Source of the DNA: Caulobacteraceae bacterium
GTDB lineage: Bacteria; Pseudomonadota; Alphaproteobacteria; Caulobacterales; Caulobacteraceae
Length of the DNA stretch: 40,893 nt
Assembly (NCBI GenBank): GCA_019746095.1
Contig: JAIESL010000001.1
Location: 1 to 40,893, forward strand
Direction of reading: 5' to 3'
In this document: one piece after another, positions 34,912 through 40,893 of the stretch
How positions within the stretch are numbered: position 1 is the first letter of the stretch
Layout: each line of letters opens with the position of its first letter
Notes under the pieces: generated by a model
Seen by the model: the letters and a program-made list of their open reading frames with translations, nothing else
Database searches by the model: none
Told to the model about the DNA's origin: nothing
Made by a program: the position numbers and the translations under genes

Positions 34912-35583
34912 ATGCGCATTCTGGTGGTCGAGGACGACGCCGAGGCCGCGACGGCCATGGTCCGGGGACTGACCGAGGCCGGGCACGAGCCGACCCACGC
35001 CGTCGACGGCGCCTTCGGCCTGCTGGAGGCGCAGAAGGGCGGCTATGACGTCTATGTCGTCGACCGGATGATGCCGCGCCTCGACGGCATCGGCATGGTC
35101 GAGACCCTGCGCAAGGACGGCGACCAGACCCCTGTCCTGTTCCTGTCCGCCCTCGGCGAGGTCGAGGACCGGGTCACCGGGCTGAATGCCGGGGCCGATG
35201 ACTATCTGGTCAAACCCTATGCCTTCTCCGAGCTGATCGCCCGGGTCGAGGCCCTGTCGCGCCGTCGCGAGAGCGGCAGCGTCGCCACCATGCTCAAGGT
35301 CGGCGACCTCGAGATGAACCTGATCGCCCGCACCGTGCACCGTACCGGCCAGGAGATCGACCTCCAGCCGCGCGAGTTCCAGCTGCTGGAGTTCCTGATG
35401 CGCCACGCCGGCCAGTCGGTGACCCGCACCATGCTGCTGGAGAAGGTCTGGGAATATCATTTCGACCCCCAGACCAATGTCATCGACGTCCACATCAGCC
35501 GCCTGCGCGCCAAGATCGACAAGGGCTTCGACCACGCCATGCTGCAGACAGTGCGCGGGGCGGGGTACCGGCTGGAGCCTTAG
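34912..35583 (+). CDS. OmpR-family response regulator
   Basis: A 223-residue regulator, second of this kind in the window. The receiver has Glu7-Asp8-Asp9, phosphoacceptor Asp51 in YVVDRMMPRLDG, and Lys101 in LVKPY. The effector winged helix ends with VIDVHISRLRAKIDKGFDHAMLQTVRGAGYRLEP, typical of the subgroup found next to degP and glnE in alphaproteobacteria. GAGGGGC lies about nine bases upstream of the ATG. The kinase gene begins nine bases after its stop, so the two are an operon. Confidence 0.95.
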   Translation: MRILVVEDDAEAATAMVRGLTEAGHEPTHAVDGAFGLLEAQKGGYDVYVVDRMMPRLDGIGMVETLRKDGDQTPVLFLSALGEVEDRVTGLNAGADDYLVKPYAFSELIARVEALSRRRESGSVATMLKVGDLEMNLIARTVHRTGQEIDLQPREFQLLEFLMRHAGQSVTRTMLLEKVWEYHFDPQTNVIDVHISRLRAKIDKGFDHAMLQTVRGAGYRLEP

Positions 35584-35592
35584 CGGCAGCCG

Positions 35593-36999
35593 GTGAAACT
35601 CCCCTCCCTCCTCAGGCGCACGCCCTTCCGGCTGACGCTGCTGTTCCTCGCCCTGTTCGCGGCGGCGGCCAGCGCCATCCTGGCCTGGGTCTATTTCGCC
35701 TCGGCCTCCGAGGCCCGGACCAAGGCCGAGCGGGACGTGCGCGGCGAGATGCAGGTGCTGACCGGCATCTACAGGGAACGCGGCTTCGACGCCCTGAACC
35801 GCGCCCTGATCGACCGCACCCTGCGCGACAACTCCTTCCTCTATCTGCTCAAGAACCCTGACGGCAGCCAGGTCACCGGCAGTCTGACGGACTTCCCGAT
35901 CGCGGAGATGGAGGGCAGCCAGGAGTGGACGACCTTTTCCTTCACCGACACGGATGTGGAGGGACGGGTGACCCGGCCCCGGGCGCGTGGCGTGCAGGTC
36001 CGTCTGGCGGGCGGTGAGATGCTGCTGGTCGGTGCCTCACTCAGCGACACCGAGGCCTATCTGGCGCGGCTGACCCAGGCCCTGTGGACGGCGATGGGCA
36101 TCGTCCTGCTGCTCGGTCTGGCGGGCGGGGTCCTGGTCAGTCGCAACCTAGAACACGCCATGGGCCGGCTCGGCAAGGTCGTCACGGCGGTGCAGGAGGG
36201 CGACCTCAAGGCCCGGGCCGAGGTCCGCAACTCGGGCGACGAGCTGGACGAACTGGGGGCCGGGCTCAACACCATGCTGGACCGGCTGGAGGGGTCGATG
36301 TCCTCGATCCGTCACGCCGGCGACGCCATCGCCCACGACCTGCGCTCGCCCCTGACCCGGATGCGGGCCAAGCTGGAGGTGGCGCTGATGGACGCCGAGG
36401 CCGGGCGGATCGACGGGGTCGACGCGGTGCAACTGGCGCTCGACGAGGCCGACAATCTGCTGAAGACCTTCAACACCGTCCTGGCCATCGCCCGGCTGCA
36501 GGCCGCGGCGGGCCGCACCCCCGATCCCAAGGTGTTCGACGCCGCTGACCTGGCCGCCGACATGGCCGAGCTCTATGAGCCCGCGTCAGAGGAAAAGGGG
36601 CTGGAATTCTCGGCCGAGATCGAACGCGGGCTGATGATCTCGGGCAATCAGCCCTTCCTCGCCCAGGCCCTGGCCAACATCATCGACAATGCGATCAAAT
36701 ATACGCCGACCGGCGGTGCCGTGATGCTGCGCGCGCGCCGGCGGTCCTCGGGCGAGATCGAATACTCCGTCACCGACACCGGCCCCGGTGTACCCGAGGG
36801 GGACCGTGAGCGGGTCATCGAACGCTTCGTGCGCCTCGACAACAGCCGCACCGAGGCCGGCTCGGGTCTCGGCCTGTCTCTCGTGGGCGCGGTGATGGAG
36901 GCCCACGGCGGCCGCATCCTGCTGGATGAGGGCCCCGGCGAATACGGCGGCTTCGGCCCCGGCCTGCGTGTCGCCCTGGTCCTGCCGGCCGCCGAATGA
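35593..36999 (+). CDS. sensor histidine kinase with HAMP domain
   Basis: A 468-residue membrane kinase. Helices at about 12-34 and 167-184 bracket a periplasmic domain; a HAMP domain (about 185-235, NLEHAMGRLGKVVTAVQEGDLKARAE) follows. The phosphorylated His248 is in DAIAHDLRSPLTRMR, the N box Asn366 in NIIDNAIKYTPTGG, and G1 and G2 in VTDTGPGVPEGD and EAGSGLGLSLVGAV. The start is GTG at 35593, with only a weak ribosome-binding site. The stop overlaps glnE by ATGA, so glnE is probably expressed with this operon. Confidence 0.94.
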   Translation: MKLPSLLRRTPFRLTLLFLALFAAAASAILAWVYFASASEARTKAERDVRGEMQVLTGIYRERGFDALNRALIDRTLRDNSFLYLLKNPDGSQVTGSLTDFPIAEMEGSQEWTTFSFTDTDVEGRVTRPRARGVQVRLAGGEMLLVGASLSDTEAYLARLTQALWTAMGIVLLLGLAGGVLVSRNLEHAMGRLGKVVTAVQEGDLKARAEVRNSGDELDELGAGLNTMLDRLEGSMSSIRHAGDAIAHDLRSPLTRMRAKLEVALMDAEAGRIDGVDAVQLALDEADNLLKTFNTVLAIARLQAAAGRTPDPKVFDAADLAADMAELYEPASEEKGLEFSAEIERGLMISGNQPFLAQALANIIDNAIKYTPTGGAVMLRARRRSSGEIEYSVTDTGPGVPEGDRERVIERFVRLDNSRTEAGSGLGLSLVGAVMEAHGGRILLDEGPGEYGGFGPGLRVALVLPAAE

Positions 37000-39884
37000 G
37001 CGGCGCGCTGGGCCCCCGGCTCGACCCCTGCGGCCCGGTCGTCGATCCGGTGGCCGCCGAACGTACCCTTGAACGCCTGTCCGAGGCGGCGCGCGAGGAC
37101 GGCTGGTCCGAAGCACTGCAGGCCGCCTGGCCCGCCCTGGCCCCCGCCTTTGCGGCCTCGCCCTATCTGGCCGGGCTGGCGCGGCGCTGGCCCGAGCGGC
37201 TTCGACAGACGATAGAGGCCTCGCCGGAAGACCGGCTGGCGGCCATCCTGTCGGCGACCGATGGCCTGACCGGGGGTGCCGATGAGGCCCGTGCCCCGCT
37301 GCGCCGGCTCAAGGCCGAGCTGCACCTGCTGACGGCCCTGTGCGATCTGGGCGGTGTCTGGGACCTGGACGCCGTCACCGGGGCCCTCAGCCGCTTCGCC
37401 GACGCCTCGGCCCGGTCCGCCCTGCGGGCCGTGGCCCATGACCAGCGCGAGTGCGGCAAGCTGATATCGGCCGCCGATGATCCGCGCGGCCCCATCCCCG
37501 GCCTGTTCGGCCTGGCCATGGGCAAGCACGGGGCCTTTGAGCTCAACTATTCCTCGGACATCGATATCAGCCTGTTCTGGGAGCCCGAAGCCCTGGAGGG
37601 CGCGCTCGCGGACGGGGTCGAGCCGCAGAAATTCGCCGACCGCGCGGCCCATGCCCTGGCGGTGCTGATGCAGGAGCGGACCGGCGACGGCTATGTCTTC
37701 CGCGTCGACCTGCGGCTGAGGCCCGATCCGTCCTCGACCCCGCCCGTGGTCGCCGCCCCCATGGCCCTGGCCTATTACGAAAGCGTGGGCCAGAACTGGG
37801 AGCGGGCTGCCTTTATCAAGGCCCGGCCGGTGATCGGCGACCTCGCCGCCGGGGCCGGATTCGTCACGGCCTTGAGGCCCTTCATCTGGCGCCGCAGCCT
37901 CGACTATCCGGCCATCCTCGATATCCAGTCGATCAAGCGCCAGATCCACGTCCACAAGACCGGCGAGGGTATGGAGGCCGCGGGGGCCAATCTGAAACTG
38001 GGCCGGGGCGGCATCCGCGAGATCGAATTCTTCGCCCAGACCCAGCAACTGATCCTCGGTGGCCGCGACCCCGGCCTGCGCAGCCCCCGCACCGTCGACG
38101 CCCTCGCCGCCCTGCGGGACGCCGGCCATGTCACGCCGGAGACCTGCGCGGATCTGACCGCAGCCTATGCGACCCTGCGCGGGCTCGAGCACCGGGTGCA
38201 GATGCTCGACGACGAACAGACCCACATCCTTCCGGCCGAACCGGCACGACGCGCAGCGGTGGCGGCCCTGGCGGGCGAGGGCGATCTGGCCGCCTTCGAC
38301 CATGGGGTCGAAACCCTGCTGGTCGGGGTCAACCGCACCTATGGCGAACTGTTCGAGGGTGAGGAGGCCCTGTCCTCGCCCTATGGCTCCCTCGTTTTCA
38401 CCGGCGTCGAGAACGATCCCGAGACCCTGGCGACCCTGGAGCGGATGGGGTTCGCCGAGCCGTCGGGCGTGGCGGACACGATCCGCAGCTGGCATCACGG
38501 CCGCATCCCGGCCACCCGGTCGGCGCGTGGGCGTGAACTGTTCACCCGCCTCGCCCCGCGGCTGCTGACGGCCTTGGCCGATACCGGCGCGGCCGATGCC
38601 GCCTTCCGCCGTTTCGCCGTCTTCTTCGCCGGCCTCAACAGCGGTGTTCAGGTCCAGGCCCTGTTCCTGGCCCAGCCGAAGCTGTTCGACCTCGTCGTTG
38701 GGGTGATGGCCTTCGCCCCCCGGCTGGCGCGCACCCTGGGCCGCTATCCGGCTGCGCTGGACAGTGTGCTGGACGCGCGCTTCCATACCCAGCTGGGCGT
38801 CAACACCGGCCTGTTCGAACAGATGGCGGAAGAGGCCGCGGCCGCCCCCGATTTCGAGGGAGCCATGAACGCCGTGCGCCGCCTGCACCGCGACCAGATG
38901 TTCCGCATCGGCATCCAGACCCTGACCGGCCGCATCGGCCCGGAGCCGGCCGGTCGCGCCTATACGGCCCTCGCCGACGCCGTGATGGACGCCCTGGCCC
39001 CCGCCGCCATGGCCGAGGCGGTGCGTCAGGGCGGGGCCCTGCCCGGCGGCGCTGTTGCGGTGGTCGCGCTGGGCAAGGCCGGGTCCGGCGAGATGACCGC
39101 AGGCTCGGACCTCGACCTGATGACCGTCTATGACGCGCCTCCGGAGGTCGTGTCCGGGAGCAAGGGCTGGGCCGCCGGCGTCTTCTATTCGCGCTTCACC
39201 CAGCGACTGATTGCGGCCCTGTCGGCCCATACGGCGGAGGGCGGCCTGTATGAGGTCGACATGCGGCTGCGGCCCGGCGCGGCCAAGGGGCCGGTGTCGC
39301 TGCGGCTGTCGGCGGTCGAGGACTATTATGCGACCGAGGCCGACACCTGGGAGTTCATGGCCCTGACCCGCGCCCGCGTGATCTGGGCCGACGATCCGGC
39401 CTTCGGTGCCCGGGCAGCGGCCGCGCTGGAGGCCATCCTGCGGCGACCCCGACCCGGGGTGGATGTCGCCGCCGATGCGCGGCGGATGCGGGATCTGATG
39501 GCGCGAGAACGCCCGGGGCAGGGGGGCTGGGACCTCAAACTGGCCCCCGGGGGTCAGGTCGATGCCGAGTTCGTAGCCCAGGTGCGCCAGCTGGCCGCCG
39601 CCGCCGCCGGCACGCCCCTGACCGTCTCGACCCTGCAGGCCCTGGCCGCCGACCCGGCCCTGGCCGAGGCCTGGCGTCTGCAGCAGGCTCTGGGCCAGGT
39701 CTTCGGCGCGGCCTTTGACGACCGGCCGGACCCCGATCAGGAGCCCGAGGGCTTCCGTCGTCGCCTCGCCGAGGCGGCCGACCTGGCGGATTTTGACACG
39801 CTGAAGGCCCGGCTGGCCGAGGTGCGAACCGCCGCCCGCGCGGCCTTTGAAGCGGCCCTGCCGCCACCCCGCGACGGAGACTGA
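36996..39884 (+). CDS. glnE: bifunctional glutamine synthetase adenylyltransferase/deadenylase GlnE
   Basis: GlnE adds and removes AMP on glutamine synthetase in response to nitrogen status through PII. The 962-residue protein has two nucleotidyltransferase domains. The N-terminal, deadenylylating domain shows GKHGAFELNYSSDIDISLF near residues 173-191. The C-terminal, adenylylating domain shows GKAGSGEMTAGSDLDLMTVYD near 692-712. The linker between them contains the glutamine-responsive helical region, including RGGIREIEFFAQTQQLILG near residue 338 and the later VDAEFVAQVRQL. Length is normal. It overlaps the kinase gene by four bases. Confidence 0.97.
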   Translation: MSGALGPRLDPCGPVVDPVAAERTLERLSEAAREDGWSEALQAAWPALAPAFAASPYLAGLARRWPERLRQTIEASPEDRLAAILSATDGLTGGADEARAPLRRLKAELHLLTALCDLGGVWDLDAVTGALSRFADASARSALRAVAHDQRECGKLISAADDPRGPIPGLFGLAMGKHGAFELNYSSDIDISLFWEPEALEGALADGVEPQKFADRAAHALAVLMQERTGDGYVFRVDLRLRPDPSSTPPVVAAPMALAYYESVGQNWERAAFIKARPVIGDLAAGAGFVTALRPFIWRRSLDYPAILDIQSIKRQIHVHKTGEGMEAAGANLKLGRGGIREIEFFAQTQQLILGGRDPGLRSPRTVDALAALRDAGHVTPETCADLTAAYATLRGLEHRVQMLDDEQTHILPAEPARRAAVAALAGEGDLAAFDHGVETLLVGVNRTYGELFEGEEALSSPYGSLVFTGVENDPETLATLERMGFAEPSGVADTIRSWHHGRIPATRSARGRELFTRLAPRLLTALADTGAADAAFRRFAVFFAGLNSGVQVQALFLAQPKLFDLVVGVMAFAPRLARTLGRYPAALDSVLDARFHTQLGVNTGLFEQMAEEAAAAPDFEGAMNAVRRLHRDQMFRIGIQTLTGRIGPEPAGRAYTALADAVMDALAPAAMAEAVRQGGALPGGAVAVVALGKAGSGEMTAGSDLDLMTVYDAPPEVVSGSKGWAAGVFYSRFTQRLIAALSAHTAEGGLYEVDMRLRPGAAKGPVSLRLSAVEDYYATEADTWEFMALTRARVIWADDPAFGARAAAALEAILRRPRPGVDVAADARRMRDLMARERPGQGGWDLKLAPGGQVDAEFVAQVRQLAAAAAGTPLTVSTLQALAADPALAEAWRLQQALGQVFGAAFDDRPDPDQEPEGFRRRLAEAADLADFDTLKARLAEVRTAARAAFEAALPPPRDGD

Positions 39885-39922
39885 CGCGATCTTCGTTAGA
39901 CTTCCCGGACTGGGGACTGACA

Positions 39923-39942
39923 CCGCCCTTGGCGGCATGGAG
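39923..39942 (+). promoter_or_regulatory. hairpin and ribosome-binding site ahead of the EF-hand gene
   Basis: CCGCC (39923-39927) pairs with GGCGG (39931-39935) around CTT, and GGAG at 39939-39942 follows, nine bases before the ATG at 39952. This decides the start, since an in-frame ATG at 39937 overlaps the ribosome-binding site. The hairpin might influence its exposure. Confidence 0.35.
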
Positions 39943-39951
39943 ATCATCAAG

Positions 39952-40581
39952 ATGAAAAAGACCCTTCTGGCCGGTGGCCTCGCCGCCCTGACGCTCGCCG
40001 CCGCGGCCGGTGCCGCCTTCGCCCAGCAGCCTCCGGCCCGCGGCATGCGCGCGGACGCGGACGGCGATCGCCGGCTCAGCCAGGCCGAGTTCGTCGGCCA
40101 GCGCGTGCAGCGCCTGACGACCGCAGACACCAATGGCGACGGCTCGGTCACCGCCGATGAGCGCCGCGCCGCAATACAGGCCCGCATGGCCGGTCGGGCC
40201 GATGCCCGCTTCGACCGTCTGGACGCCAATGACGACGGTTCCGTCAGCCGGGCCGAGTTCGACGCGGCCCGCGCAGCCGGCCGTGAGGCACGTGCGGAGC
40301 GCGGCCCGCGTCCCACGGGTGCCCGTCGCGGACCCGCCCGCGGCCAGCGGGGCATGGGCCGGATGGAGGCGCGCGGACCGGTGGTGATCGCTGACGTCCA
40401 GGCCCGCGCCGAACAGGCCTTCACCCGTCTCGATGCCGATCAGGACGGCTTCGTCACCGTCGAGGAGGGGCGCGCCGCCCGCCAGGGCATGCGCCAGAAC
40501 CGCCGTGAGCGGATGGTGGAACGCCGCGCTGCACACCGTGGGCAACGGCAGGCGTCGCCTCAGGGCCCCGCTTCGGAGTAA
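39952..40581 (+). CDS. secreted EF-hand calcium-binding protein
   Basis: A 209-residue exported protein with a signal peptide (residues 1-24, MKKTLLAGG...AAFAQ). At least four EF-hand loops are visible: DADGDRRLSQAEF near 34, DTNGDGSVTADE near 60, DANDDGSVSRAEF near 91 and DADQDGFVTVEE near 162, with Asp at the first, third and fifth positions of each. A long Arg/Gly/Pro/Ala-rich stretch (about 107-145) links the third and fourth loops, and the C-terminus is Arg/Gln-rich. Calcium binding is therefore likely. Function is unknown; it precedes an ECF sigma factor gene 54 bases downstream. Confidence 0.87.
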   Translation: MKKTLLAGGLAALTLAAAAGAAFAQQPPARGMRADADGDRRLSQAEFVGQRVQRLTTADTNGDGSVTADERRAAIQARMAGRADARFDRLDANDDGSVSRAEFDAARAAGREARAERGPRPTGARRGPARGQRGMGRMEARGPVVIADVQARAEQAFTRLDADQDGFVTVEEGRAARQGMRQNRRERMVERRAAHRGQRQASPQGPASE

Positions 40582-40635
40582 GGATGATGTCAGGGACGGC
40601 GGTCATCAGCCGGGCGACCCTTTCGCTGTTCACGC

Positions 40636-40893
40636 ATGAGGGCCGGATTGGCGCTGATCGCCGACCCCGACGAGGAACTGGTGCGCCGCGTGGGTCAGGG
40701 CGACCCGGCGGCGATCCAGGCCATGGTGGCGCGCAAACTGCCGCGTATGCTGGCGCTCGCCCAACGGATGCTGGGCGATGCGGCCGAGGCCGAGGACGTG
40801 GCCCAGGACGCCATGCTCAGGGCCTGGAAACAGGCTCCGCGCTGGACACCGGGTCTGGCCAAATTCGACACCTGGCTGCACCGGGTCGGTTTG
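40636..40893 (+). CDS. ECF-family RNA polymerase sigma factor, truncated by the window end
   Basis: The first 86 codons of a sigma-70 family protein, open to the last base. The reading MRAGLALIADPDEELVRRVG is followed by a helix with QGDPAAIQAMVARKLPRMLALAQRMLG. The sigma region 2 signatures are AEAEDVAQDAMLRAWK and FDTWLHRVGL. Region 4 must lie beyond the window. No stop occurs in frame, and the only upstream in-frame stop is at 40585-40587, so ATG at 40636 is the first usable start. An adjacent anti-sigma gene, if any, cannot be seen. Confidence 0.85.
   Translation, partial: MRAGLALIADPDEELVRRVGQGDPAAIQAMVARKLPRMLALAQRMLGDAAEAEDVAQDAMLRAWKQAPRWTPGLAKFDTWLHRVGL

Noticed and set aside
36648..40424. 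A 1258-codon open frame on the minus strand
   Set aside because: It is opposite glnE and the EF-hand gene. The translation is Gly/Gln/Arg-rich with no domain, and glnE is unmistakable on the plus strand.

Overview
The window is a very GC-rich, tightly packed bacterial chromosome segment. Translationally coupled genes, synteny and protein sequence all point to an alphaproteobacterium of the Caulobacterales, most likely Brevundimonas or a close relative. The genus is an inference from recognisable protein sequence and gene order; no rRNA or other marker was available. Nearly everything is core housekeeping content. I see no phage, insertion sequence, CRISPR array, tRNA or rRNA gene.

Layout. 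(1) 1-5.0 kb holds two uncharacterised proteins, a zinc alcohol dehydrogenase, a hotdog thioesterase, the YebC/TACO1 regulator, several very small genes and a cupin. Two copies of a 39-bp hairpin-forming repeat sit just ahead of the thioesterase and yebC. (2) 5.0-17.9 kb is the classic run ruvC-ruvA-ruvB, small membrane protein, ybgC-tolQ-tolR-tolA-tolB-pal, DUF3667-like protein, cpoB, tilS, ftsH. It covers Holliday-junction processing, the Tol-Pal envelope constriction machine, tRNA-Ile lysidine synthesis and the membrane AAA protease. A strong terminator follows pal and another follows ftsH. (3) 17.9-21.3 kb is a block of four less conserved genes (acyltransferase, membrane protein with its own winged-helix regulator, secreted serine hydrolase) lying between ftsH and folP. 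(4) 21.3-24.7 kb carries folP, a Gdx/SugE-type SMR exporter, thiD, a nucleotidyltransferase and a PhzF-like isomerase, with the last four translationally coupled. (5) 24.8-27.9 kb has a secreted octapeptide-repeat protein divergent from a PepSY-like protein, response regulator and histidine kinase operon; a direct-repeat operator candidate lies in the shared upstream region. (6) 28.0-39.9 kb carries an uncharacterised 454-residue protein, the cytochrome c maturation operon ccmI-ccmE-ccmF-ccmH, a DegP/HtrA protease, a second two-component system and glnE, an order known from other alphaproteobacteria. (7) The right end has a secreted EF-hand protein and the first 86 codons of an ECF sigma factor cut by the window edge.

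How the genes work together. Envelope homeostasis dominates: Tol-Pal, FtsH, DegP, cytochrome c maturation, two sensor kinase systems and several small secreted proteins. Translation is heavily coupled through four-base NTGA overlaps (ruvA, ruvB, ybgC, ftsH, both kinases, ccmE, ccmF, ccmH, glnE), and TTG and GTG starts are common.

The best candidates for something not well described are the 39-bp dispersed repeat, a palindromic element that seems to have been inserted in frame into tilS, the predicted autoregulatory CGTTCAG direct repeats ahead of the PepSY two-component operon, and the membrane-protein/winged-helix module with an AT-rich palindrome upstream. No convincing new defence or biosynthetic system was found.
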